64,000 nt of DNA from Oegoconia quadripuncta (GCA_949316235.1 OX438750.1:22880865-22944864); one strand, 5' to 3'. Shown: positions 1 through 12,139, counted from the first letter of the stretch. A program made the numbers and translations. The notes: generated by a model from the sequence alone, not told the origin.

Positions 1-1399
1 CCAAAACAAAATTAGATATAGCCAAAGCTGGCGTTAAATTAGACAAATTTATAGCTCAATCGAAACCAAATCTGTCACATAGCCAAAAGTAACCAACGCC
101 TAGATAAACTAAAATGTTATCCTATTGGCGCTATGCCACGTATCCCGCTTGTAAGCACACCGGGTGTTGAAATATTAAATTATGATTGATTTTTCAACGC
201 GTAAAATTTTCCGTACAGTAATTTGGGAATATAAAATGCAAAGTGTGATTAATGCTGCCAATAAATTTATAAAATCATTTGAAAACAGGATGTTATTGTA
301 ATTTGATTGTTAATTTTCTTATTTGTATAGTAAAATCAGTCTGTATCAAGTGTATTGTAAAATTTCTTTGATCTAGACAAAATTGTGAAAGTAAATAACA
401 ATTATAGCAGGAATTAATAAGAAACTAACAGGATATTTACATCTATAGGGAGTGTTTAGGTAGTATATTATCAGATTAGCAGGTCTCTGGTATAACCGTT
501 AGGTTAGATGTATAAGTATTTTAATAGAAGACTGTGGGCGTTGTCTATAACTTGAATAGGAAGAATACTACATTCATTTATAATGATGGACTGGTGGCGA
601 CACGTTTGACCACAATCTCATTTGATGGAATGACGATGTGGCTGAAGATGAGACCCATGATCCTACTACCTGTTTACCCCTGAAAATGCTACCTATCTTT
701 AATTTCTAATAACTATAAATTGAAAATTTAGAAAATTATATTATCCAGATAAACTAAATAGGTGTTAAAAACTAAATATCTTATAAATGACTTAACCGAT
801 TTTCATTAAACATGTCTAAGAACCTATCCCCGCGTTTAATTTTTAATAATATATAAAAAAAGGACTAGAAAATCCCAGAAAGAATATTATATCTTCCAAA
901 TACTCTAAAACATAAATTAAGTATGTACATGAAACAACAAATTCATAAAACGCAATTGAAAATACCTATATCTTTTAGAAAAAATACGCCGTCCAACTCG
1001 CTTCCGTGAGGTATAAGTACCAAGTACGCTAGCGCTATTAATAAATCATTTATTTTCCAGACAATAAGATCCATCTTCGTTAGTACAGTCACCTATAACT
1101 ATGTTAGTAAACAGTGGTAAACATTGAAAATTTAAAATAACAATATAGCTATTGCCCATAAAACTGTGTTAATAACAATGTAAGTTTATAAACCAAAAAT
1201 CCCGACAGCATATTTTGCATTTTACGGGCGCCATGTATCCTATGACACTCCTGGGTTCAAGACGAATCCAACGACACCATGCATGCACTTTGAAATCGGT
1301 CAAGCCGTTTAGGCTAGAGGAGGTAACATAGAAATCTACATACATACCTTCTTAAGTAAGTAGGTACACACACCTGAAAAACATTACCTTTCTTCCTTG
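1..1399. other. AT-rich intergenic DNA with repeat fragments
   Basis: No gene seen. A short fragment at about 600-665 (ccacaatctcatttgatgg) matches the repeat at 40383-40470. A fragment near 790-830 (cttaaccgattttcat) is shared with 56185-56230. About 1180-1330 shares its sequence in two blocks with 37060-37110 and, inverted, 37380-37450. Confidence 0.5.
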
Positions 1400-1640
1400 G
1401 GCAGTCGGGTAAATAAATAAACAAATATTTCGGACACTTACACAAATCATCTAGTCCCAAACTAAGCAAAGCTTGTGCATGGATACTAGATAACGGATAA
1501 ACATACATAAATATTTATATAAACATCCATTTGGAATAAATGTTCGTATTCATCACGCAAACATTTACCCCTCGCGGGATTCGAATCCGCAACCGTTGCT
1601 TTCGCTGACCGGGTTACTATCCACTACACCAACCGGTCGT
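1400..1640 (-). repeat. tRNA-derived SINE (family S1), minus strand
   Basis: On the minus strand a tRNA-like head (box-B-like ggattcgaatcccgcg next to 1570) is followed by a body with gcatggatactagataacgg and ends in an A/T-rich tail. The body is shared with 13690-13895 (tttcggacacttacac, aaactaagcaaagcttg). The head is a SINE head and not a tRNA gene: the anticodon arm is not convincing and the body continues directly. Confidence 0.7.
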
Positions 1641-1679
1641 CAAATATCTGCAAAGCGGCTAACTGATTTTTATCAAACA

Positions 1680-1815
1680 TTCCCTACCATTTAGTCTTTT
1701 TTCGACAGTCTTTCCTAAATCCTACAACCTTAATATCTTAAAAAGCAGAGTGAATAGGCATTTACTGGGATCGCGTGCTTCATCTTCGACCACATCGTCA
1801 CTTTCCATCAGGTGT
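1680..1815 (-). repeat. Dispersed repeat fragment (family S4)
   Basis: Contains ctgggatcgcgtgcttcatc and catcaggtgtgacc, the reverse complement of the element at 9078-9260 and 35735-35890. Function unknown. Confidence 0.55.
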
Positions 1816-1848
1816 GACCGGTGGATCAGGTGGGACAGGAGGTGTCCA

Positions 1849-2100
1849 ACCCCCTCCGTGGCTCAAAGTAAACAACATTAGGTTCATGATTTGGAGGTCG
1901 CGGGTTCAATCCCAAGCGGAGTACATATTTAGTACTCGGTTTGGTTGGTGGTAGGGAATTTTAAATGTCCGCCTGGCTGTCATAGATAAGATAGCCAGTC
2001 CCCCAAATAAGATGGGGTTTCCGGGCCAGTACTCTACCACCTTCGGCCTCATCTTCACTTAACATCAGGTCGTGCTAAACCGTTGTGCATAAAAAAAACG
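1849..2100 (+). repeat. tRNA-headed SINE (family S3), plus strand
   Basis: Starts cctccgtggctcaaagtaaa with a box-B-like gtcgcgggttcaatccc. The body holds the conserved block cccccaaataagatggggtt and tttcacttaacatcagg-like text, and it ends cgttgtgcataaaaaaaa. Related copies or fragments: 23405-23720 (minus), 11325-11745 (minus, degenerate), 40135-40268, 44860-44955, 28283-28365 and 25370-25420. Confidence 0.7.
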
Positions 2101-2169
2101 TGTGATTGTGGTCAAACGCTTATGCAGTTAATCATAAAAAACAAACACAAAAAAAACGGCACTGATGTC

Positions 2170-2745
2170 GGACCACGCGTTATGAAATATGTCCGAACAA
2201 AGACTGGACCCACAACGCCGTCAAACACACAACACCCGTCGTTTTTCGTCGGGGGTTAAACAGCCCTAACTGTACAAATATCACTCATCACATTCTTGGG
2301 GAATGCAAAAATTGGAGTGAGGAACGCGAACTCATGCTTGACGATCTTAATTCCAAAATCCGTCCCGTGTTCTGGCACTATTATTCGCGGTACATTCTGC
2401 TACCGCCATGGTCACTGCATCTAGGCGCAGTCCGTGGTGTATACGAAAGCAGGGGCCGAGCTTCACTCGACCTCCTTCCCCATAGGGTTAGCCCTAGTGC
2501 CATTTTGTATTTCATTGACTACACTCCCATTTGCCGAGGGGGGAGTGGGATACCTTTTTCCTACTTGCACACCCTATTTCTTAATTAGTATGGGGTCCAA
2601 GGTACTACTACTACTATAGAGTCACGTAGGGCACCATCTACCTTCAGTAGGCGCCGTGTCGAGTACCACTGTTGATCCTAGCTTATAGGAGTTAGAGTGG
2701 GAGGGAGGCGGGAATATCTGACAATAAAGCTTGCCTACAAAAAAT
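2170..2745 (+). pseudogene. 3' remnant of a non-LTR retrotransposon
   Basis: A frame around 2270-2360 reads THHILGECKNWSEERELM, resembling the C-terminal Cys/His segment (H..H.L.EC..W..ER..L) that follows the reverse transcriptase/RNase H part in R1/Jockey-like elements. It is followed by a Pro/Ser-rich stretch broken by stops and a 3' end with aataaagcttgcctac. Only the last few hundred bases survive. Exact clade not decided. Confidence 0.5.
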
Positions 2746-2749
2746 GAAA

Positions 2750-3590
2750 AATATTATTTCTTTAGTTGGCAGTATCCTGCATCCTACCTGTTTTTGTACC
2801 TACAAATGTCCCATAGCTGTGAGTTGTCTGGAAGAGTTCGCTTTTAGTGATAAGACCGCCTAATTGTGTTCTATTGTTATCATCAAAAATTATTGTAAAT
2901 TAATTTGCGCAATAAAGAGTATTTGTATTGTATTGAGATAAGTAAAAAGAATAGTTAAAGTTGGCCTGATGCACGTTAGCAATCGACATGATAAACAAAA
3001 ATTCTAATTTTACTGATCTGAGATACACTATCAACAGTTGAGAGAAGGTACTCACAGATAATGCAGTACAAAGCGACCGATTCATTCATATTGATGCGAG
3101 GATTTTCCAACGACGCCTTGTCATAATTGACGATAGTTTTGCGAATTCGATTAAATGTTAATTACACTGCGCAATAGTAAATTTAAACAGTCTACAGTTG
3201 GTCGCTGTGTGAAAACTGGGTAACCAAAATTCATCATCATCGTATCGTAATAATACTTATTTGGAGGCTCCACTGAAAACCAGCGTTGTAGTGAACGGCT
3301 ACAACCCATGCTTAGTTGGAGACCTTTTTGACTCCACCTTGCGACACCGACAATTAGATGGCAAACACAATGTTATTTTTTGCGTGTGTCTCGACTGTGT
3401 AATATTTGTACCTGATTGTTTGTGTCATGAGATGGGTTTAAATAAATTTTTCTTTCTTTCTTTCTATTTTTTGTGGTATATGGCGGTGGATTTTTTTTAA
3501 GGATTTATCCATCAGTTATAGAACAAAAATGTTTTCTAACGATTTTGTAGCTTGCTTTAGTTATAGTATAGTTATTTAGTTATAAATACT
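2750..3590. other. Intergenic, no gene seen
   Basis: AT-rich sequence with a short (CTTT)n run near 3450-3468. Open frames here are short and unrecognised. Confidence 0.4.
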
Positions 3591-3595
3591 GCAAC

Positions 3596-3735
3596 GGTGT
3601 CGATTCGGATGTACACAAACGAAACTAAAACCAGTTTTGGAGTGGTGCCGTCGCATCGTAATGTTCCAGGGAAAACGTGACAGTACTACTTTAAAACTGG
3701 TTTTAGTTTAGTTGGTGTACGTCCGAATCGACACC
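3596..3735. mobile_element. 140-bp hairpin MITE
   Basis: Near-perfect terminal inverted repeats of about 43 bp: ggtgtcgattcggatgtaca at 3596 mirrors tgtacgtccgaatcgacacc ending at 3735. The arms continue through aaactaaaaccagtttt. The loop is about 54 bp. No convincing target-site duplication was found. Confidence 0.8.
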
Positions 3736-6700
3736 AATATTAAATTAAAGTGACCACTGTGTACTCATTGCGTTGTAGAATATGCTAAGATCTTCTAAAT
3801 CAATTTACTAAAAATGTAATCAATGGATACTTTATATTTACTAAAACTAGTCTATTGAGTCGTGATATTTGCCTTCGGTGAAATTTTTCATAGATATAAA
3901 GAAGTTATTGACCGATTTTCTTGAAAACAGTTTGCATTATATTTTTTGACACGACGAAATTCACAGCGGTAATTTTAATCTAATAGTTATCTAACGCAAA
4001 CATTTGAAACCAGCGGGTTTGTCGACGTAAAGTTATCCCATAATACAAAAGATAGCCAAAAGACTATACTACACTTAGGGCCTTTGTTCATCAGTGGACG
4101 TCCCGTGGCTGATATGATGATGATTTTATTATTTTTTTATTTATGTAACAAGTTCTTTAGGTACACATAAAATTTATAAGCATGTAATAAAATATCCCAT
4201 TCAAAAATTTGAGTATAGAGGAAAGTAATACTCGTTTATGTCGCAATTGGTTGCAATATTTAACTCGAAGCAGAAAAGTCTCATTTTTTAACTTATCTAA
4301 AAACTTTACCAACACCTCTGTTCTATGATATATTTATACTTTATGGTCCCCAACAGAATGTGTAAAATTTGAATCGACAAATTGATTAAATAGGTTCGAA
4401 AATATATATGTATTATAGGTACCTATATTGTTTGAATTGTTAGTTGTAGGGCACAAATAAAATAAATAATTCATACCTACCTCTCGGTTTAGGTACAGTA
4501 ACACAGGTGTGATATTTGTAGTCGTAGGGAGTTTCTTCTTAGATAACATAGTACTTATTACTATAGAATAGTGGGAAAATTCTATCTGAATTATTTTAAT
4601 TTAGACTTTAGACATTCTTTATCTGAAGTAAAACAGTTCGTCCAGTATACATTACGAATTTACGATAGATATTTCACTATTCAATACACGACAATACCTC
4701 GAATGACTGTTATTTACCCGAGTCACGTGTCTCGTCGAAGAATTACATCGCATGATTTGCATACATGCAAATTGCGTTGCATTATTCATCATTATACCGA
4801 ATTTGGGGACTGAAATACACGTTGTTGCAGACTATATTTCTCCACCATGTTTATGCATATGTAGTATTCCCCAAAAATGTTATATACATCTATTAATAGA
4901 TTGTATATATTATAGTATCCCCTTCTAAGTGCATCGATACCTACTGCAAAATTCATATCCAAATGCCATTACCACCACTTCAGTTTGCTAATTATTATTG
5001 CTACGACATGTCTCAGGGAAGTACAGAATAGGACGAAACTTCATGAATCAATGATACATGTGATTGAATGAAGAAGACTAGGAGATCGAAAATGGTCTAG
5101 TGATTAGTACCTATGTAGTGCACATTATCAAACATCTAGGCAAGTAGCGTAATATTTAAGAAGAACCAACAATCAAAATTTATGAAAGAAATAATATAAG
5201 ATAGATTATCTATAGAATGATCAAGATATTGCTCAATGAACTGTGCTATCTAAAATTATACCTACCTAGATAGAAAATCTAATTCAGGTATAACTGATAA
5301 AAAAATATTGCCAACGTAAAAAGATTTGAAAGGAAGTCTGCCTATCAAGACATACTAATGTATCGGCTGTTCGATTAATGAATATCAAAAACAATCCATA
5401 TGCAATCAACAAGTAGATAGAAAATCTGTAGTAGGTGTATATGCTAAAATGATGAAAATTGCATGAAGTAAGAACACACATTGTTCTACTAAATTTACAG
5501 AGAAGTTAATTAAAAATTGATTTGACCTATAATTTGTGGTAGTATCTTTAGAAAAGGAAATGAAGGACTGAGCTTGAAATAGGCACTAAATAAAACGAAC
5601 CTAGTAATAAATTAACTTCTAGTGGTTACATCAAATACTCTGATCTTGTTCAGTGTATGATAGATGCCAACAAAATGTCAAGTAGCTAAATCAAACAATA
5701 AAGTTCCGCATATATGTTTTGCGAAATTGAGATAAAAAAATAAAGAGTACTCGTTAAATAAATAGGTTACTAATGGCAACATAAATTACCAAAATTATGT
5801 TGTAAATTACAAAATTCCCATCTTCATTGCAGAAGTCGATAATGGATACTACAAAATTTAAAATATGAATAAAAGTCTTTGTAATAGATGGATTCATCGG
5901 CTATTTTAATATTCTATCTAACCAAAATAACGAACCATAGTCAACGGTTTGACCTCAGTTTTTAACCTACAATTAAAGATTACAAGTAAACTATTGTGGC
6001 TAATAACCTTCAAGTCCAAGTCATACGAAAAACTGCAGAAGGTAAGTGCCTCAGTGAAAATGTTTGTAAGAAGAATCATTTCAAATGGGTATTATTAAAC
6101 TACAAATTACGAGTGGAGATAATTTCTTGGTAGTAAAGTTCTTGTGGGTTTACTTAGTAATTTGGAAACCGGTAAAATGTACTATCCCGACATTGCATGA
6201 CGTCAAGATAAAATGAATCGTTATCAATCATTGCGTGCTGACAGATTATGGGTAATATAAATCTGCAATCTTCACTTTTATTGTGGAAGTAGGTATTAAT
6301 AGATTTAATTTTATTATCGAGTACGTATCTAAAGTTTGCTGTTTTATCAATGGCAAGAGCGATTACAACCGAATAAAACTTTGGTTCGGACGTGCTTGTA
6401 CATATTCATATCTAAAATTAGGTAGGTGGTTGTTTTTCGTACATGTTATCGCAGATAATCATTCTGTTTGGCTAGCTAATAAGCGCTTCTTTTCGACAAA
6501 ACAGTCTCGTTGTACATTTATAAAGGTTTGTTAAACAGTTGCATTTACCTATAAGATAGACGTTTATTATCATTGGAAAGTTTTCGATGTTTACAATAAA
6601 CAGTAGCGACATTCGTTGCTCATAGTTTTAACCACTTTATCTATTCATTATTAAAATGGATTCACTGGTTGTGGTTTTAGTAAATGCGTAGTTTTTATAC

Positions 6701-6990
6701 ATAATAGTACCTACCTACCTATCTACCGTTGCCGCACAACATAGCATGAAATCCACGCATGATGTAAACTACAATAAACATCGTACGATCGCGCATAGGG
6801 GCTTGAACCACGAGTAAACTGCTGATTAACCGCCATTACATTGCGTTCTATTTTTAGATTCCGCAGAGATCACGTCTTTGTCTGCGGTAATGTAAATGAC
6901 TATAAAACGTTCAAGTCACCACTTAGTTGAGAAACCGGCAAACAAATGTCCAATATCTATAAGCTTTAAAATTGTAAAATAAAACAAAAC
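3736..6990. other. AT-rich intergenic DNA
   Basis: No recognisable gene. A fragment at about 4080-4125 (minus) carries the 'ggacgtcc...atcagccac' repeat seen at 8245-8365 and 50725-50905. Short open frames (for example 4571-4813 and 6283-6534) show no known domain and are judged non-coding. Confidence 0.4.
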
Positions 6991-6994
6991 TTAC

Positions 6995-7022
6995 CGGATC
7001 CATTTCGGAAAGGCTCCCACAT
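6995..7022 (-). CDS. Candidate short first coding exon of an unseen minus-strand gene
   Basis: ATG at 7022 gives MWEPFRNGS and runs into a consensus donor (GATCCG|GTAAGT) after 28 nt. Upstream on the same strand is a GC-rich patch that could be its promoter (7130-7330). A second ATG in another frame (aaATGGATCCG) also reaches the same donor. No following exon was recognised in the remaining 7 kb, so a gene would have to leave the window on the left. Speculative. Confidence 0.25.
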
Positions 7023-7124
7023 CTTATCAACTATAGTTCTTTCAAATAGGAAACAACTAAAAAATGCACATTAAGGTTATGAACACGACTGTTAGTTAAC
7101 GTCACATAGTTTTGACAGGTGAAG

Positions 7125-7335
7125 CGCGATGTCACCGCCACCTGCTAGCGCGGGCCGGGACGCACGGGAACAATCCCGGTGCGTCGGTGGACTTATCCGA
7201 ATGGCATAGTTTAGGGAGTGAAGTGGGCAGAAGAGCGTAACCCGTCTTGGCTGCTAGCGGCCAATGAACGCCGCGCAGCTATGCGCCAAGGTCACTGGAG
7301 ATGGAGACGATGCGTATTGTAACAGAGGGCAGCAC
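7125..7335. promoter_or_regulatory. GC-rich CpG patch, possible promoter
   Basis: Sharp rise in G+C (ctagcgcgggccgggacgca; aacgccgcgcagctatgcgc) in AT-rich surroundings, including the imperfect hairpin gacgcacggg...cccggtgcgtc at about 7159-7186. It lies about 110 nt upstream of the candidate exon at 6995-7022. Confidence 0.35.
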
Positions 7336-7339
7336 TAGC

Positions 7340-8240
7340 GAATGGATACGGGCTCCTACTGTGCTGCCCGTATGGCAACTAAACAGAAACACTGTGCGCT
7401 CAGCATGATCGCCGATAAGCGGTATATTGTATAAATAAAAACGTGCCGCGTTGTGAATATTAATGAATTCTCTTACAATGAACGGTGCATTCATTAATTT
7501 GTTACATCTTTGAACCTAATTACTTTACGAATCTACTTCATTAATTTTTAAATGTTAGATTCTACATTTTTAGTAAGAAAGAAAGCTAAAAAACAAATCT
7601 GACTTATTTTGCTACTTATCGATATTAAGTGCTATAAATGAATCAAAAATTATGGTAAATACTGACTTATCTTGTTCTTGATAAATTTCTAATGTGTTTT
7701 ATTCAAAATATTTTTATTGGTGTTCCGTTTTACTACCGCTACTAGACACTAGATGGCGGGCGAGTCTATTGAATGAATATAGTGATGTCTTTTTCATTCA
7801 CTAACAATAATAAATGGAACTTTTAAGCAGTCTATTTTGAGAAGATGTGTTAATACTGTCACACACACCGATTGAGGTCAAGTGCTAATCCGTAGTGTAT
7901 AAAAGAAAACAAACTGTGGTCATGTAGTCTGGGGCCCGCTTGAACTCTAGAGAATATTATCCAAAAATAGTATTGAGACTGGGACGGTCTCAATCTCCAG
8001 GTCCATTTATTAATAAGGCCCTTGTAGTTCAATGAAGATAAGGTAATTTTGTAACAATAACAATAACAATAATATTAATTGATGTTGTTACATAATTTAT
8101 TGATGCCGACTAAAACAAATTATTACTCCTTCATAGCACAAAGATTTCCATTTAAAGCTTAATTTGTTTAAGTGACCCTTTCGAAGGATATAAGCTACCT
8201 CCTTGAAGAAGGTTAAGTCCGTCTACGAATATGAACGTCA
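7340..8240. other. Intergenic, repeat-laden
   Basis: No gene seen. It contains a family S3 tail-like fragment near 7872-7905 and fragments resembling the 8576-8721 MITE near 7965-8015 (attgagactg...cagtctc-like text with ttattaataaggccc). Confidence 0.4.
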
Positions 8241-8244
8241 TCAT

Positions 8245-8365
8245 CATATCAGCCACAGGACGTCCACTACTGAACATAGGTCTCCCCCATATATTTCCAG
8301 AGCGATTGGTTGGAAGCGACTTCCATCCAGCGAATTCCCGCGACCTTCATTTGGTCCTCATGATG
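8245..8365 (+). repeat. Lepidopteran dispersed repeat ('atcagccac...cgtccact')
   Basis: catcatatcagccacaggac followed by gtccactactgaacataggt and ctcccccatatatttccaga. The same block occurs at 50725-50905 (plus) and 4080-4125 (minus), and partly at 46375-46535. It is a common tail of lepidopteran retroposons. Confidence 0.65.
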
Positions 8366-8575
8366 TTAAGATTTAAAAAATAAGAATTATTCTTTACTTT
8401 AAATAATTTTCTCTACCTAGTACCACGTACCACGGAGTAAAACTATTAAAAAAATGAGTAAATTAAAGTTTATTGACTCAAACTAGGTTAAGTTACAAGT
8501 ATCAATAATCAATAACAATAAGGGAATTAGGAGGTACATAATAAATATGCCTACTGAATTTCATTCAATAAACTA

Positions 8576-8721
8576 GGGCCCATATTAATAAATGGTTCAT
8601 GACATTGAGATCGCATCTCAGTCTCAAGACCATTTTTTCTGATGCTGTTTTAATATGCAACAGATTCTCAAGTGTCAACTTGAGGCCATGTCAATCTTGA
8701 GAACGGTTTATTAATACGGGC
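8576..8721. mobile_element. 146-bp MITE with inverted ends
   Basis: Left end gggcccatattaataaatgg, right end ggtttattaatacgggc. The interior is imperfectly palindromic (cattgagatcgcatctcagtc; cttgaggccatgtcaat). Target duplication unclear. Confidence 0.6.
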
Positions 8722-8838
8722 GTAAGATTGCTCTTGTATTTTAAGAAGCAGTGTTCGATCCCGGCTTTGCTTAGTGGTCAGTACGAAATTAGTGATAGTG
8801 ATAGTCCGTGCAGTGGCGCCCTCATTGGATAAATTATG

Positions 8839-9085
8839 ATTTCTTTTTAAATACAGAATAAATCAAAAAAATCGCTCTAACCTGCACTCGAGATGCCTAA
8901 TACCTAAAATAAAAATAAATAATACCTAAATAGCTTTGACGGGAGTTCAGAATTACGATTATAAAGAAAATTTGAAATTCTCGAAAATAAACGTAATCCA
9001 AGCTATTTATGTATTCATAATTAACTTTTAGGCTTCTCGAGTGCAGGTCAGAGCGATTTTTTTGATTTATTCTGTATTTAAAAAT
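8839..9085. mobile_element. 247-bp MITE with about 58-bp inverted arms
   Basis: Left arm starts atttctttttaaatacagaa and runs through aatcgctctaacctgcactc; the right arm is its reverse complement ending tctgtatttaaaaat at 9085. The 5' flank plus first part of the left arm recurs at about 44799-44862, indicating a shared parent repeat. Confidence 0.75.
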
Positions 9086-9260
9086 CTCACCTGATGGGAA
9101 GTGACTATGTGGCCGAAGATGAAGCACGCGATCTCAGTAGATGCCTATTCACCCTGCTCTTGAAGATCCCAAGGTTGTAGGATTCAGGAAAGACTGACAC
9201 CGGAAGGGAGTTCCATGCCTTGGGTGTTCGCATTATGAATGAAGAGTCGAACCGCTTAGT
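9078..9260 (+). repeat. Dispersed repeat (family S4)
   Basis: ctcacctgatgggaagtgac then gccgaagatgaagcacgcga, agatgcctattcaccctgct and gggagttccatgccttgggt. The same order of blocks occurs at 35735-35890, at 40383-40470 (partial) and inverted at 1680-1815. Confidence 0.6.
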
Positions 9261-9269
9261 GCGAATAAT

Positions 9270-10630
9270 CGGTATGTTATCTACTTTATTTTACCCAATT
9301 CAGTTAATTTATCCAGTGAGAGCGCCACTGGCTTTAAATAATACCTACTACAATTTTGTATTTGTATTTTATAGGCTTAGAAATCTTTGGACTGCTAGAT
9401 GTGAGAAGGGTTTCCACCCATTTGTGTCAAACAACCCACAAGTAGGTATGGAACATTCGCAATAAACCTTCACTCATTCATAACCGCATCTTACAATCTT
9501 GGGATATGCTAATCTAGGATAAATATAGATAGATAAAAAGGTTATTGCTTAAACTGGCACACAAGAAAACAACAAAAGAACCATAGACGCAAATAATAAC
9601 AAATGAACTAAAACCAGCATAGACCACACAACTTTAACAAATACGAAATAAATGTATTAAACATTGATTTAATTTTTTTAATAATATGGTATTTAAACCA
9701 TTTTCCCAAAACATCATTGTACTCACAATACCTGTCGAATACTGTCATATCAGCCAGTCGACTATGTCGTCGCATTCGCGTAGGAGTGGTTGGAATAGTG
9801 GTCTAAGAATATCAACCGTAAGCACATTTAAACAACTGTAAACAAGTTTATTGGAGGAAATGTATTCGTGTTTATTTACTTGTCTGACGAGTTTAAAGTT
9901 ATAGGAATCATAATTATTAAGACAAGAGGAAGCGAGTATCACTATTGTAAGTGCGGAGCCGCCTTCGACGAGCTTGGCTTTTCCCGCCACGCAAAGTTGC
10001 TGCCAGAAAAGTGCCAGTCGCCGTTGTACATCGTTTATTCAATAATTAGATACTTCTGTAGCAAATGTATGTATCTACAATACTGATAATAAGTGAATAG
10101 GTAGGTAGGTATATATATTTACAACCAAAATGGAATTCTAAAGCGTTAAAAGATTTATATCCTACTAAAATAGATGTCCTCAACAAATACTGATTTTTGA
10201 GATTAGAATGCTTAACGGCAGTAGGTAATAGTTAGAAGGCCTTGGGTGAGTAGGTAACTCACGAGTAAATCACTTCTTGTCGCAAACAAGCAAACTTGAG
10301 CTTTTTATGAAGTTGGAGGTTTATGTACTTAGTTTACCGGTTTACAAATAGGTTATAGGTACGCTTTCGTTATTCGTTTTCGATAAGCGAACTTGTTCTT
10401 GGATGGGTGACCACTAGTGCCATTTTAATACGACTGATTTCGAGCTTCGGAGGGCATGTCAAATAATCGTTCCCGGTTGTTTTCAATTGAAGGCTGTCGT
10501 TCAAGTTGATGGCATATAAGACTAACTTGAAAACACTGACTGTCGGATGGCCACTAGTCTGTCACTAATTATTTTTGTACCTATTAGTATTTTTATTCGA
10601 AGAGGAATGTGTAGAAAGGGTTACGTTGGT
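9270..10630. other. Intergenic, no gene seen
   Basis: Short open frames on both strands (9220-9465, 9745-10086) overlap each other or repeats and show no recognisable domain. Confidence 0.4.
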
Positions 10631-10634
10631 TATG

Positions 10635-11054
10635 TACAGGGTGTCCAGGAAATAATGGTCCAACCTATAACTATCGATAGCCCACACCAATGACAGTAAA
10701 AATATCATGGGTTTCGAGATATTCTACGTTTTTTTATCTTTGGAAATTTTACCACCTGTGATAAGTTTTTTTATACCATTTCTGCAAATGACGTCATTTA
10801 TTGATGCAGTTTTTTTCATATTCACAGACCACACACAATAGTAAAAAATTGACGAACTAGCGAAAAAGATTTATTACAAGAAAGATAAACCCAAAAAAGG
10901 CAATGAAACTTATAAAAACCCATTTTCTACTAGTTGCGGTGTAAAAAAATCTCGAAACCCATGATATTTTTACTAAAGCTAAAATTGGTGATTAGGGAGG
11001 TCATGGTGTGGGCTATCGATAGTGATAGGACCGTTATTTCCTGGACACCCTGTA
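10635..11054. mobile_element. 420-bp MITE with 'tacagggtgtcc' termini
   Basis: Terminal inverted repeats tacagggtgtccaggaaata (start) and tatttcctggacaccctgta (end), with one mismatch further in. A second inner inverted pair, ctatcgatagcccacacca near 10671 and tggtgtgggctatcgatag near 11004, and a third, aaatatcatgggtttcgaga versus ctcgaaacccatgatattt, make it a nested hairpin. No ORF; non-autonomous. Confidence 0.8.
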
Positions 11055-11059
11055 TATCG

Positions 11060-11320
11060 TATTCAGTTCACGACTATAGGTAGATATCCAATAGTTATTT
11101 TGTCGCACGACGTCGCGTGAATCACGAGACTAAAATAAACGGCCATTATCGCAGCAAGCGATCCCGCGCGAGGGTCATTGAGACCTTCGTTTGTTTTCCT
11201 CTATGAGCATTCAAACGGAACTCGCTCCCTTGCAGGTTATGCCGCTGCCAATTCGATCCAGATTGTGTAATAAATTTTCTGGTGGAACCAAAAACTGTTT
11301 TTATTTAATACCTACATAAC
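11060..11320. other. Intergenic, no gene seen
   Basis: Moderately CpG-containing stretch (gcacgacgtcgcgtgaatca) with no recognised coding or repeat structure. Confidence 0.3.
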
Positions 11321-11324
11321 GGTT

Positions 11325-11745
11325 ATTTGAAGATGAGACCGAAGGTAGAAGCGCGCTCACCCAAAACTTCCAAACTTAATTTGGAGCAACTTGTCTTATC
11401 TCGATCAATAATTAATTAATCAATAATTAATTTTATCTCGACCAACCTGTTGTGGTAGATTTAGATGAGATGGTACTGTAACATGGGTTTCAATGACAAG
11501 GCTGTGCTGCACATATTAACTCTGTTTATTGACTCTTTTCAAACGGATTGCATAGTTTATTATGAAATTGGTCTCTCTCCGAATCAATTCCTATTTCTGA
11601 TTTCAAATCAGACCACACAATACACCGTCGCCACAGTGCATATCCAGTCGGGCAAATAAAATCAAGCAAGGTATTAAACATGTACCCCACTAGGAACCGA
11701 ACCCGCGACCTCCGATTTGCAAACCCTATAATGTTTACTTTGAAA
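11325..11745 (-). repeat. Degenerate SINE (family S3), minus strand
   Basis: Right end has aaccgaacccgcgacctcc and ataatgtttactttgaa, the reverse complement of the S3 head; left end has gaagatgagaccgaaggtag, the reverse complement of the S3 tail. The middle is expanded and diverged. Confidence 0.5.
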
Positions 11746-12139
11746 TGTCACTCATTGCCAAGTGTTTCATTATATCTAGCACTAGATTTTCCAGTACACT
11801 GAGAAAAATGTAAAACGAAATACGCCATAATAGCGTCGTTTTCGACCATATAAAGGCTAAAAACCGTCCAGACGTAAGAGAGACCAATACGCCTTCAACG
11901 TAAAGATGTTATACGCGGTAAGCTTAAGGCGCTGTACATCGTACGATTACGGCGCGCTAGGCCTCATGGCATAGCGAAACATACTGATATGCAAACAAAA
12001 ACATCGTCAACTTGTAAGATGTAATATGACGTATTAGCATCAGGCAATATACGACGTACTGTTACACTGCCGTACACCCTATCATACTGCGAAACAGCCT
12101 TTTTTCTTAAGCTTTTCACGTTCTTTTACAGACATAGGA

